NCBI GenBank assembly: GCA_002099365.1
Contig: MSED01000005.1
Span: 1,860,001-1,924,000, forward strand
Reading direction: 5' to 3'
From: Phialophora verrucosa
Lineage: Eukaryota; Ascomycota; Eurotiomycetes; Chaetothyriales; Herpotrichiellaceae
DNA: 64,000 bases
The notes beneath the pieces were generated by a model, which had not been told where the DNA came from, did no database searches, and saw nothing but the letters and a program-made list of their open reading frames with translations. Positions 1 to 10,477 of this stretch are shown one piece after another. A program made the position numbers and the translations under genes. How positions within the stretch are numbered: position 1 is the stretch's first letter; every line of letters begins with the position of its first letter.

Positions 1-1328
1 GCTGAAGAAGGATTCAATGCCGAGGTCTTTTACGAAAACAAGGACATGCGGCGATATGTATCACTGGTGCCAACTTCAGCGCACACTGGTGAAGGCATCC
101 CAGATTTGCTCAAACTCCTTGTTACTCTGACCCAGGAGCGGATGACATCAGCCCTCATGTACCTGTCCGAAGTGCAAGCCACGATTCTCGAGGTCAAGGT
201 GATTGAGGGTCTGGGTACAACGATTGACGTTATCATTTCCAACGGAGTCCTGCGCGAAAATGACCGAATCGTGCTGTGTGGCACGGATGGGCCAATCGCT
301 ACCAACATTCGAGCGCTTTTGACGCCAGCTCCTCTCAGAGAACTGCGTCTCAAGTCGGCGTACGTGCACAACAAAGAATGCAAGGCGGCTCTGGGTGTGA
401 AGATTGCTGCCAACGATCTTGACAAGGCTGTGGCAGGATCTCGGCTGCTTGTGGTTGGGCCCGATGACGATGAAGAGGACCTGATGGACGATGTCATGGC
501 CGACCTGCAGCAACTCCTCCGCAAGATATCCAAAGACCACCGTGGTGTCAGCGTCCAAGCTTCTACGTTGGGCTCTCTTGAGGCATTGTTGGATTTCCTC
601 AAAGAGTCTAAAATCCCCGTGGCCAACGTGGGGATCGGGCCCGTCTTCAAGCGAGATGTGATAATGGCCGGTACCATGCTGGAGAAAGCCAAGGAGTATG
701 CAGTCATGCTCTGCTTCGATGTCAAGGTGGACAAGGAAGCGCAACAGTACGCGGATGAGAACGGCATCAAAATCTTCACGGCCGATATCATCTACCACTT
801 GTTCGACAACTTCACGGCACATATGAAGCAGTTGCAAGAGCAGAAGAAGGAAGAAAGCAAACTGCATGCAGTCTTCCCATGTGTGCTCCATCCTATCCAG
901 GTCTTCAACAAGAAGGATCCTATCGTAGTGGGTGTCGATGTAGTCGAAGGTAGTCTCCGACTGCTGACTCCAATTGCTGCGGTCAAAACGAACCCAGTCA
1001 CGGGCACCAAGGAAATTGTGGTCTTGGGCAGAGTGTAAGTTGCAGCAATCTGTTTTCAAGGCGCAAAAACTAACTGTGCGACAGATCGTCCATCGAACGT
1101 GAACACAAGGCCATTCCCATCTGCAAAAAAGGACAGCCTTCGGTTGCAGTTAAAATCGAAGGGCCCAACCAACCCATGTACGGACGACAGTTGGAAGACA
1201 AAGACATCCTCTACTCGCTGATATCTCGCAAGTCGATCGACACCCTGAAGGAGTTTTACCGAGATGAAGTTACGAAGGACGAATGGGCACTGTTGAAGAA
1301 GCTCAAACCCACGTTCGACATTCCTTAG
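1..1328 (+). CDS. FUN12: Eukaryotic translation initiation factor 5B, C-terminal part (5' end outside window)
   Basis: eIF5B is the cytosolic GTPase that joins the 60S and 40S subunits at start-codon selection. The reading frame is open from base 1, so the N-terminus and most of the G domain lie to the left. Visible in order: the last GTPase motif (TSAHTGEG), a beta-barrel domain II (from about SEVQATILEVKV), the IF2-type domain III (VSVQASTLGSLEALLDFL) and C-terminal barrel domain IV (HPIQVFNKKDPIVVGVDVVEG). One phase-2 intron, 1035-1084, has a GTAAGT donor and an ACTAAC branch site. Exon 2 ends at the TAG at 1326-1328, giving 425 visible residues. The family assignment is secure because all four downstream domains are present in the standard order. 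Confidence 0.95.
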
Positions 1329-2109
1329 GAGACCAGATTTGACACAGACTTTGAGGAGTTTCGGGAGCATGAACGGGATTTGGCATCAATATGGGTAACA
1401 GACATTGGGAAAAGCGGCGCCGAGAAAAGGGGGACCGAGTTCTACCACAAGGAGGGATTGGCAGAGCTGTTGGAGCTTTGTCTTGCCGCATTCTCCCCTT
1501 TTTCAGCATGCCAGTGCTATGAGTCTACGACGAATAGAAAGTGCCTTGAGCATCATGAAGCAGACAGCTTTACGAGTAATTCCCCGTTTATGTGCTAGCA
1601 CCGGTTGGTTGTGATTGACTGGAACATGATTGGCTCAATTTCGCAGGGCAAAGTGTGGCCATCCGGAGGGTTCAACAACCGATGAACGGCCCCTCTACGA
1701 GTAAGAAAGCCCTAGCGCCCGCCCAATTGGAAGGCGCCATTCAGCGTTAAGCGATCCCTAAGTCGCTGTGGATGAGGCCACTCCGGGGCATCACGAAAGC
1801 ACCAATTTCGCCAGTCCCCTCGAATGTGTACGATTTTATCGGAGCCAAGCAATCTAGCGGTGAAGTCCCAGTCGATTCAAACACTCTGTGCTCGTCGCCC
1901 TGCCCAGCATACTCGCCGTGTTCTCAGGGTTATACCGAGTTGCTGCATCACCGTTGTTTGAAGCAGAGGATCAAAAGAGGCGCAGATCCAGTGAAGGCTG
2001 GTTGTTGTACCGTGTCGCCCAACTGCAAGGCACTGTCCGCCCATTCGACCGGCAGCACGCACACTCAAGCCTTTTACCGCGGCCCCCAACAACACCCTCG
2101 CGAATCGCC
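1329..2109. other. Intergenic: eIF5B 3' region and ERG5 upstream region
   Basis: No convincing gene. It should hold the eIF5B terminator and the ERG5 promoter. A one-mismatch match to the fungal SREBP element ATCANNCCAC occurs at 1772-1781 (ATGAGGCCAC), about 330 bp upstream of the ERG5 start; this is weak evidence alone. Open frames here (e.g. 1772-2167) have no protein-like character. Confidence 0.6.
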
Positions 2110-3892
2110 ATGGAGGCCATCTCAAATGCCACCAGCTTTACATCACCTCTTGCAAATGCCGATTTGAAGCTGCATCAGGCCGCCATTGCCTCGGGAGCGG
2201 GAGTCTTAGGCAGGGTGTGGGCGCAGCTCAATGTCTGGACTGTGCTCTTGACGCTTCTCTTGGTGCTGGCTACCTACGATCAGTGTGAGCACCCATTTCC
2301 TGAACTACTTGATTCTGCGGGACGTTGACTGAGTTCTGCAGGTAGCTACCAATGGCGCAAACATGGCATTGTCGGGCCGGCGTGGAAAATGCCCTTCATT
2401 GGACCTTTCCTCGAGTCGATGCGCCCGGACTTCAACAAATACAAGGAGAAATGGGAGAGCGCTGAGCTGAGCTGCGTCTCGGTCTTTCACAAGTACGCGC
2501 TCTGTGTTGGATACGCTTATCGCGCACGCTTTTGGCTAACTCCCGTCATTCAGATTCGTCGTCATTGCCGGAACTCCTGCCATGACCCGCAAAGTGTTCA
2601 ACTCGCCCATGTTCCTCAAGCCGACCGTCGTCGATGTCGCTCCCAAACTGCTTCGTCCTGAGAATTGGGTCTTTCTGGATGGAAAGGCCCACGTTGAGTA
2701 CCGCAAAGGACTGAACGGGCTGTTCACCCGGCAAGCGTTGGAGATGTATCTGCCCGGTCAAGAGGAGGTCTACAGCAAGTACTTCAAGAGCTTTCTCGAC
2801 ATGTCCCGGGAGAACAGCATGAAGGCCAAACCCTGGATGCCCGTCTTTCGGGAATTGATGTGCGCTGTATCTTGTCGAACATTTGTGGGACACTACATGA
2901 GTGACAAGGTGGTCAAGAAGATTGCTCACGATTACTATTTGATTACCGCTGCATTGGAGCTTGTCAACTTCCCAATCATTATCCCTTTCACAAAGACATG
3001 GTATGGGAAGAAAGCGGCCGACATGGTGCTGGACGAGTTCGCCAAATGCGCCGCAAAGTCTAAGGTCCGCATGGCCGCCGGCGGCAGCATCACCTGCATC
3101 ATGGATGCCTGGATCAAACAGATCCAAGATTCTGCCACGTACAGAGAACGGATCGCCCGGGGCGAAAAGGTGGACGATTCGGAGAAGCCGGCTCAGTTAC
3201 TGCGCGACTTCACCGATTTCGAGATCTCCATGACTCTCTTCACATTCCTTTTTGCGTCGCAGGACGCCACGTCCAGCGCGTGCACTTGGCTCTTCCAGAT
3301 CATGGCCGACAGACCAGAGATCTTGGACAAAGTGCGCGAAGAGAATCTGAGACTTCGAGGCGGCGATCGGAACAAGCCATTCGACATGGACATGCTGGAG
3401 TCAATGGTTTGGACGAGAGCGGTAGTAAAGGAGACCCTGCGATATCGCCCTCCAGTCATTCTTGTGCCGTACGTGGCGAAGAAAGATTTCCCTGTCACAG
3501 AAAACTACACTTTGAAGAAGGGATCGATGATCATCCCCAGCATTTGGCCAGCGACCCACGACCCCGAGGCCTATCCCAACCCAGATAGCTTCGAGCCCGA
3601 GCGGTGGATTACGGGCGATGCGGACAAGCAGGTCAAGAATTGGCTGGTGTTTGGAACCGGTCCGCATTACTGTCTGGGCCAAACATATGCCCAGCTGAAT
3701 TTGATGGCCATGATTGGCAAGGCGAGCATATTGCTGGACTGGGTGCATGAACCCACGCCTATCAGTGAGGAAATTGAGGTTTTCGCAACCATTTTCCCTC
3801 AGGTGAGTTCGAGGTAGTAATCATGCAAGGAAACATGACTAACGTGGGTGACACAGGATCATTGCAAGCTCACCTTCACGGAACGGCTGTGA
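2110..3892 (+). CDS. ERG5: Sterol C-22 desaturase (cytochrome P450 CYP61)
   Basis: ERG5 introduces the C-22 double bond in the side chain late in ergosterol synthesis, at the ER membrane. Inferred exons: 2110-2284, 2342-2492, 2554-3802, 3857-3892, giving 536 aa, close to the yeast enzyme. There is one N-terminal membrane segment (VWTVLLTLLLVLATY). The I-helix signature is FASQDATSSACTW, the ExxR motif is ETLRYRPP, and the haem loop FGTGPHYCLG has its cysteine codon at 3671-3673. The I-helix ASQDAT and the C-terminal FATIFPQ are what I associate with CYP61 rather than CYP51. The last exon codes only for the final dozen residues, and the donor and acceptor around it are strong. No frameshift or missing catalytic residue is seen. 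The start is the ATG before the membrane segment. Confidence 0.94.
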
Positions 3893-4376
3893 GGACATCT
3901 CAGTCGGACTAAAAACATCGTTTGCTTTTCCCTTGCACTTTAGCGATAGACTTGTTTTTGGAGGCAAGTTGTCACGGGCATCATATTGTACATAAATACT
4001 CAGCCCAAGGGGAAGGATCCCACCACAGTTCATATGGATGTATGTCCTGTCTACGCGGCCAGGGGTAAGAGCAAGACGCCGCAGATGTCGAGGTGCAGCA
4101 TTTTGGAATACTGGTTCTGACTCTATGCATAGAAAGAGTACGCGTTAGACGTCTTTAATGGTCGATTGTACATAGATGGGTCAGCCCGGGAAAGAACGAG
4201 CTTGGATAGCTCACTGATTTGTCTTCAGTGGGATTGCACACGCGCCGGAATTCTCCTGCGGTCTGTCTTTCTTTCAGTGGTTCTAACAGGAGGCTGTGTC
4301 TCCTTCCCGTCGTTCGAGAAACCGGGGCAACTGCTTACTCTACGTGGCTACTGTGTAGCGGTATGTATCATCAGCT
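3893..4376. other. Intergenic between convergent ERG5 and the TauD-like gene
   Basis: Shared 3' region of two convergent genes. No gene or clear repeat seen. Confidence 0.6.
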
Positions 4377-5480
4377 CTAAGCAGGTGTACTAACGCCATT
4401 TGCAACGCCATTCGCACTCGCACCACCGACACCCTTCTCCCGAGCCTGCCTCTGGGCCCGGCTTTCACTGGCGGCGTCAAAGAACGGCTTCTCTCCAAAT
4501 ACGGTTGTCCGAATGCCCCGTCTCGGCGCATCATACGTCCCAGGGATGACCCTGTGCACGGTACACCGATTGTCCCACATGGCGACACTCCCGACGGCCC
4601 ACTTCCACCGCACGTAGTGGTCGTCGGCCGAATGGAGATGGTATTCGAAGAACTGCAGCAAATTGTCCGATTCCTTCTTGTTCAGCTCCGCGAACCCGGT
4701 CACGAAGCCCGGATTGACGTTCAACGCCTTGAGGCCCGTGACGGGATGAGTCCGCACGGCCGGGTGGTGCGTGTCGATGGGCGGCCGGTTGGGGCCCACG
4801 CCCCACAGATCGAGGATGGTGTCATACTGCAGCCGGGACGTGTGCACGGCGTGCAAGCCCTCGACAAACTTCTGCAGCGCCGGTGAGAGCGCGTCGAACG
4901 TCCCGTACTGGGAGACCCACGCCGTGTCCCCCCCAACGGTGGGATGTTCCTCCATCCGCAGCAGCGAGTAGCTGGGCGGGTTGAGCTCGAAGGACGTGTC
5001 GGCGTGCCAGTCTCCCTGGGGCCAGGGCGTGTACTTGTTGATTTCGCGGTGGTCCTCTTGGCTGCCCTTGATGACGACGTGTTTGACCTCCTTCTGTGCG
5101 GGGTGCCGGTCCAGCGTGCCGTAGTGTTCGAACACGCGGTACTGGTCCGGAGTCGTGAGGTCCTGGTCGCGGAAGAAGACGACCCCGCGCTCTGTGACCA
5201 GGAGGGCGAGCTCGTCGAGCTGTGCGCCCGTGAGCTGGCTGATTTGGACGCCCTCGAGGAGCGTGCCGATCGATTCGGTCAGGTCCGTCCGGCGGGCCAC
5301 GCTGAGGAGCGCTTTCTTCTCCGGGTCCGCGAACAAGGCGCGGTCCCTCGGCGGCGTGATTTCCTGGCGCACCGCTTCGGGAGGCGTCCAGGCTTTGATC
5401 TTGGGGTTGAAGCTCGGGTGTAGCACGATGGGGTATCCTGAGTCCGGGGAGACGTGCTTGCGGGATTCGAGATGCGCCAT
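4377..5480 (-). CDS. TauD/TfdA-type 2-oxoglutarate-dependent dioxygenase (sulfonate/taurine dioxygenase-like)
   Basis: A single-exon gene of 367 aa, the usual size for fungal Jlp1/TauD-like Fe(II)/2-oxoglutarate dioxygenases, which use O2 and 2-oxoglutarate to hydroxylate a substrate, often releasing sulfite from an alkylsulfonate. The iron triad is visible: H159 and D161 in GDWHADTSF, and distal H309 in CTVHRVIPGTY. R324 in RRGIRTTVFGEKP is placed to bind the 2-oxoglutarate carboxylate. The first 45 residues and the last 30 (Ala/Gly/Asn-rich) are extensions beyond the catalytic fold. It is divergent from the L-2-hydroxyglutarate dehydrogenase gene. The substrate cannot be read from sequence: sulfonates, aryloxyalkanoates or small secondary metabolites are all possible. 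Confidence 0.9.
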   Translation of the reverse strand: MAHLESRKHVSPDSGYPIVLHPSFNPKIKAWTPPEAVRQEITPPRDRALFADPEKKALLSVARRTDLTESIGTLLEGVQISQLTGAQLDELALLVTERGVVFFRDQDLTTPDQYRVFEHYGTLDRHPAQKEVKHVVIKGSQEDHREINKYTPWPQGDWHADTSFELNPPSYSLLRMEEHPTVGGDTAWVSQYGTFDALSPALQKFVEGLHAVHTSRLQYDTILDLWGVGPNRPPIDTHHPAVRTHPVTGLKALNVNPGFVTGFAELNKKESDNLLQFFEYHLHSADDHYVRWKWAVGSVAMWDNRCTVHRVIPGTYDAPRRGIRTTVFGEKPFFDAASESRAQRQAREKGVGGASANGVANGVSTPA

Positions 5481-6884
5481 TGTGTTGGAATGCAGCTACT
5501 GTACTGGAACCGCCTGGTTTGCTTGAAAGTATTCGTTTGGTCCGGTTCAGTTCGCTTGGGTCAGGTCAGGTCAGGTCAGATCAAGTCAGATTGCTGATCA
5601 AGAAGTTTCTTCAAACGCTTCACGGTAGGTCTCCCAAGCCCCCTTTTTCCACGATGTCTGATATCACCAGTAATCAAATCCCGTCTTAAGTTCTTACTCC
5701 GTAGGGAATGGAGCATACTGTGTACATAACTTATACTCGGCATGCCCTCCGCTCCCCTCCATATTGCGTGACGAGAGCAATCATCGAGTGAGCTTCCCAT
5801 GTGCTGCGGACTTGTACGATTCCACGGTAAATCTCTTCGTTCCTACACATACGAGTAGCCATTCAGACTCGAGCTGTGGCGCGTGGGCCGAGATGGCGCC
5901 ACCGCGAGGCGCGATCGCGTCAATGGGATTCGCATTCCATTGGACATATGGTGAGTTACGGCGTACGAAGGGCAGACACGATGTCAATCGTCATCCTTCT
6001 CGGGCCCAGGCTTTGCTGCTTATAATTTTGCGCTGCTCTGTAAAGAATGAGAACCGAGTATCGACAGGAGCACCGGACAGTCACCGGCGCGGAGGGGGAC
6101 AAGTTTCGATTCACAGCTGTGTGGTACCACATGTCAGCATGATGTATTCCCTTGGTGCTATTGCCAGTGAAAAGGTGTCTGTGAAGTGCAATCCGTCGGA
6201 ACGTGTCAATGATCCATCGAGCCCTGTCAGTCCATTTCTTTCACTAATTACTATCCTACAGTAAATCCAGGACCTTGCTTTGAATCTTGTCTACGCACCA
6301 CCTTGCAATCAACCCCGGCCTAGTGTAATTGATTCCAGCTGAAGCATGCCTCCGAGTCACAGCAAACAGCACCTGTCAAGGTTAGGAGGGCTTGCGCAGG
6401 AAGTCCAGTCAATGTCGTCGGATATCGTCTCCGTGGTCCGTATCGCCGAGGCGTCCACCGACGTCAACCGTGTTTTCCATATCGCTTCCACCGATTGTCA
6501 CCAACACTTGACTTTGGTCTCCTTTGCGATCTGTACTTTCGAGCCATCCACATAGTAAACACAGTACACCTTGTAGATTGCAGCCTCAAGTGCCTGTGAT
6601 ACTTTCTGCAGCCGCGATCTATCCTGCTCAGCGCACGTTCAAGCTCCGATAAGCTTCCTGTGCACCTCACTGAGGCCTTGCCTTTGATGCACCTGTACAG
6701 GAGTGACCTCTATCACGCACCAATGAGTTACCGTCATTGATGCAGCTGCGCACAACTGATTTCAGAGCGCGGTCCTCGACCGGAATGTCGCGGGCGGATT
6801 GATTTCCTCTCCGAACATTGAGGGAGCTCGAAGCTGAAGTCAAAGTCGAAGCGGGAATACATTCATTTGTAAAACTCACACACG
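5481..6884. other. Divergent upstream region of dioxygenase and L-2-hydroxyglutarate dehydrogenase genes
   Basis: About 1.4 kb shared by two divergent genes. It holds the TCAGG repeat at 5561-5580 and the 9-mer TACTCCGTA at 5695-5703. A 166-codon open frame at 5764-6264 (+) has no recognisable domain and is not called a gene. Confidence 0.55.
5561..5580. repeat. Short tandem repeat (TCAGG)3 + TCAGA
   Basis: Four 5-bp units, three identical and the last changed by one base, lie 81-100 bp upstream of the dioxygenase start codon. A related TCAAGTCAGA follows directly. It could be a microsatellite in the promoter or 5' leader, or an array of short factor sites. Confidence 0.75.
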
Positions 6885-8284
6885 ATGGCGGCGCCGCTTC
6901 CTCGCACCGCTGTAAGGATGCTGTGTCGTGAAATTGGGAAGAGGAAATTCTCGACGTCGAAAGGACGCAACGCTGACTTCACTCACGCTGTAAGTACACG
7001 CTCATTTACGGACGGTTGAGTAGAATGCGTACCTTCAATATTCTCAATATCCGCCACATTCCTGTATTCTTACCTTCTTATACTTCTGCCACCTCCAGCT
7101 TCTTACTTACTTCTGCTTATTCATTCCGTTAGGTCATTGGCGCCGGGGCCGTCGGCCTAGCCATCGCACGGCAACTGGCTTCCAGAACAGGCACGTCGAC
7201 CATCCTGATTGAACGGCACGGCGCGGTGGGCACCGAGACGAGCAGTCGCAACTCCGAAGTCATCCACGCCGGCCTGTACTACGGCCCGGACAGCCTGAAG
7301 ACGAAGCTGTGCCTGCGCGGGAAGCACCTCCTCTATGATCTCTGTGAGGCCCAGAACATCCCCTACAGCCGCACGAAGAAGTGGATCATCGCGCAGGACG
7401 AGCAGCAGTTCGCCGAGCTGGAAGCGCTGCACGCATTCGCCAAACGGATCGACGTGCCCACGCAGTTCCTCTCGCGCAAGGAAATCCAAGACCAGGAGCC
7501 CGACGTGCGCGCCGAGGCCGGCGTTCTCGAATCCCCCACCACGGGCATCATCGACTCTCACGCCTTCATGGCCTATCTGGAGGGTAGTTTCGACGAGCGC
7601 GGCGGCGACGAAATCCTCCACACGGTGGTCACGAAGATCGAGGCCCTCGGGCGCCAAGGCGACGGAGACGCAGGCTACGCCATCACCACGCAGTCCCGAG
7701 ACGGCAAGGGCGGCGAAGACATCATCACGGCCGAAACGCTGGTCAACTCGGCCGGGCTGGCGGCCATGGACATCTCGAACATGATCCTCCCTCCCGACCG
7801 GCACCGGAAACCCTACTACGCCAAGGGGACGTACTTTTCGTACTCGTCGTCACGCCCCAAGCCGACCACGCTGCTATATCCCGCCCCGAAACCGGGCCTC
7901 GGCGGCCTGGGCACCCATTTGACGCTCGACATGGCCGGGCGGGTGCGCTTCGGGCCCGACGTCGAGTGGATCGACGACCCCACGGACTTGACGCCCAACC
8001 CGACGCGCCTTGCGGCCGCCATCCAGGTGATCAAGGACTATCTACCCTCCATCGACGCGTCGGCAATCGGCCTCGACTACTGTGGCATCCGGCCGAAGTT
8101 GGGGAGGACGAGCGGCACGTACGGCAAGGACGGCAAGGGCTTCGCCGACTTCTACATCAAAGAGGAGGAAGGGTTCAAAGGGTTCGTCAACCTCTTGGGC
8201 ATCGAGAGTCCCGGGTTGACGAGCGCGTTGGCGATTGCCGAGCACGTCGAAGATCTCCTGTACGGGAAGGAGGCGAGCGTCTGA
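6885..8284 (+). CDS. L2HGDH: L-2-hydroxyglutarate dehydrogenase, FAD-dependent, mitochondrial
   Basis: This DAO-fold flavoenzyme oxidises the metabolic by-product L-2-hydroxyglutarate to 2-oxoglutarate. Exons 6885-6989 and 7133-8284 join in phase 0 across a 143-nt GTAAGT...TTAG intron, giving about 418 aa. The first 30 residues are rich in Arg/Lys and Ser with no acid until E16, consistent with a mitochondrial presequence. The splice joins ADFTHA to VIGAGAVGLAIARQL, forming the FAD-binding GxGxxG strand-loop-helix. The family block ETSSRNSEVIHAGLYY follows, and the C-terminal block contains DYCGIRPKL. The ATG at 7226 would remove the dinucleotide fold and is rejected as a start. It runs convergently towards the ferredoxin reductase gene. 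Confidence 0.92.
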
Positions 8285-8893
8285 ACAGAATCGACAAACA
8301 AAGACGGCAGACCCGTCGTCGTGCGTGGTATCAGTCTCAGTCTCGCTTCCCGAATCAGACCCCCCTGCAAGACATGACGATCCCTAGTTCCAGAGACAGC
8401 ACTAGCGACCCATAGACGGCGTTGAACGCGTGCGTGATACAGGGGTTACATTGGATGAGGGTGACAGATTAAGAAAGCTACGTGCAGTACGGAGGACACG
8501 GTGAATGATCCGCTTTGGTTGGGGTTGCCTCCACGCAATAAGCTAGTTGTGGGATAGCGAACGGAAGATATTATACACATACAGTATGTATAAGGAGTAC
8601 GTGAGCAAGCGAGCCAGTTAAGGCGCCTGAGGGAGAGGTGGGTTCTTGGTAATGGAGTTTCGGGCGATATAATAATGAGCCAGCCGTTGAGAACGTATAC
8701 CTCCCCACGCATACGTGTGCCGCGGTACGGCTACAGTAAACGCGGTTTACATACACGACGGAGTAGCGTAGATCTGGAGTGTATATCTATGTACGTTTGT
8801 ACCTATCTGTCGGTTCTATTGCCGATACATCGCCTCTAACAATCGATTTGGCGTTGGAAACACCCGCACGGCACGTCTGCAATTCAGATCCAC
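8285..8893. other. Intergenic between convergent genes
   Basis: 3' ends of two convergent genes. AT-richer than its neighbours, with no gene visible. Variants of the GGAGTA word occur near 8596 and 8759. Confidence 0.55.
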
Positions 8894-10477
8894 TCATGTG
8901 CCGCTCGCCTGCAGCATTTCCTTCACGCTGCCGAACTTTTCCCTGGGCTTGCCCTTTTCTGTGCCGATCTTCTTCTCGGCTCGGTCGATACTTCGCCAGC
9001 CGTCCCAATGTACAGGTCTGACGGGTAGCTTGAGGATCTCTGCATCGGCTCGGACGCCCTTCCATCCCGCTTGAGAGAGCGACGAGGTTGAGGCAGGGGC
9101 GCTCTGGTCGGTCTTCTTCCTCCAGTCTTCGACAATGGCGTCGGCGGTCTGGAAGGCGTCGGTCATTGTACTTGCAATGACGCCCGTAGGTCCGCGCTTC
9201 ACCCAGCCAGAGCAGTAGAGGCTGGCTTTGAGACCCTTGGTGTCTGTCTCCTGCAAGGGGACGATCCTGCCGTATCCATCGTGCCGGATGGTGCCTGTTC
9301 GTTCGTCGAAGTCTGTGCCCAGGTCTGCCATGCCGGGTATTGCTTCCGCTTTGTAGCCTATCGATCGGAATAGAGTCGATGTTGGTATGAGCTGAGTCTC
9401 ATCTGTGTTGGAGACTTTCGATTCCGGATCCGCCACGTCTTCAAGCGTTGTTTTGGAGAATGTTACACCTTCTAGTTTGCTTGGGTCTGTAGGAGACCAT
9501 TGCAGAGCTTTCGGCGCCAACAGGAACTCCAGAGACCACGACTTGGCGGCGTCCTCCCTGGCAGGGCTTCCCTTCCTTAGCAGCTCCATCAGTCGCTTCT
9601 TTGGACGGGGGAGCTTGGACAAGTCAGGCGGGAATAAAGCGTCTGGGATCGGCGTGAAATTGACGTCTTCGAGGTGGAGGAGTTCTCGCACTTCTTTAAT
9701 GGTAAATGCTGCCTGCATGGGTCCCCGTCGTCCCACCACGTGGACGTGTCTGATCTTGCTGGCAGCCAAAGCTTCCAGTGCGTATTCCGTGATGTCTGTC
9801 TTGCGGAGAACGTCAATCTTGCTCAGCAGTGTTCTTGCAACATCCAATGCCACATTTCCCTGACCGACGACGACCGCAGTCTCCCCCGCCTGCAGATCAG
9901 GGTTCAGGTTGCGGTATTCGGGAAGGCCGTTGTACCATCCCACAAATGCGCGAGCTGAGTAGATGTGAGGCTTGTCTTCGCCTTCTAGCCCGATCTTGCG
10001 GTCCTTTGACGCGCCGTATGCAAAGACTATCGCGTCGTAATGCTTGCCTAGCAGGGGAAGCGGGAGATCGTGGCCCAGGTTGACATTTCCGATGAAGGTA
10101 AAGTTGGGGGACGCGGCGACATCCTGGAAAGTGTCTTGGACGTTCTGGGAGGAGGCCGTTAACAGAGGGAACAGAGAGTAGATGGTAGGGATTCTGACCT
10201 TTACCTCTGGATGGTCTGGAGCTACGCCAAACCTGACGAGGCCGAATGGCACCGGAAGCTGCTCATACATGTCGATACGTGCCCCCGCAATCTTTCGCAT
10301 CACCTTCTGGGCCGTGTAGAAGCCTGCTGGCCCAGAGCCGATGATGGCCACGGCAGGCCCGGCTCCATTGCTACTGTCTGCTGCAGCTGCATGACGGATG
10401 CTTCTGCTGATGACACGACTAACTTGAGGAGGACTTCTTGCGCGATATGAGAAACGCAGGCATAGATTGATCAGCAT
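8894..10477 (-). CDS. ARH1: NADPH:adrenodoxin/ferredoxin oxidoreductase, mitochondrial
   Basis: The enzyme passes electrons from NADPH through FAD to mitochondrial ferredoxin, feeding Fe-S cluster and haem A synthesis. The FAD motif AIIGSGPAGFYTAQ, the family block LPVPFGLVRFGVAPDHPEVK, the NADP motif VVVGQGNVALDVAR and the C-terminal WVKRGPTGVIASTM are all present. A 54-nt intron, 10145-10198 (minus-strand GTCAGA...CCCAG), sits just after PDHPEVK. It is a multiple of three and has no stop, so the frame stays open through it, but removing it restores the family sequence PEVK-NVQDTF. I prefer the ATG at 10477 because MLINLCLRFSYRARS is Arg-rich and acid-free like a presequence; an in-frame ATG at 10510 adds 11 residues. 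Spliced length is about 509 aa. Confidence 0.93.
   Translation of the reverse strand: MLINLCLRFSYRARSPPQVSRVISRSIRHAAAADSSNGAGPAVAIIGSGPAGFYTAQKVMRKIAGARIDMYEQLPVPFGLVRFGVAPDHPEVKVRIPTIYSLFPLLTASSQNVQDTFQDVAASPNFTFIGNVNLGHDLPLPLLGKHYDAIVFAYGASKDRKIGLEGEDKPHIYSARAFVGWYNGLPEYRNLNPDLQAGETAVVVGQGNVALDVARTLLSKIDVLRKTDITEYALEALAASKIRHVHVVGRRGPMQAAFTIKEVRELLHLEDVNFTPIPDALFPPDLSKLPRPKKRLMELLRKGSPAREDAAKSWSLEFLLAPKALQWSPTDPSKLEGVTFSKTTLEDVADPESKVSNTDETQLIPTSTLFRSIGYKAEAIPGMADLGTDFDERTGTIRHDGYGRIVPLQETDTKGLKASLYCSGWVKRGPTGVIASTMTDAFQTADAIVEDWRKKTDQSAPASTSSLSQAGWKGVRADAEILKLPVRPVHWDGWRSIDRAEKKIGTEKGKPREKFGSVKEMLQASGT

Noticed and set aside
4944..5423. Long plus-strand open frames inside the TauD-like gene
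   Set aside because: They are antisense to a gene with complete catalytic motifs; the high GC third-position bias opens the other frames.
6885..7132. Possible frameshift at the exon 1/exon 2 junction of L2HGDH
   Set aside because: Counting bases carefully, exon 1 is 105 nt (6885-6989) and joins exon 2 in phase 0 to give ADFTHA-VIGAGAVGL, so no shift is needed.
7226..7228. ATG as alternative start of L2HGDH
   Set aside because: It would delete the FAD-binding GxGxxG fold and mitochondrial presequence present in the upstream exons.
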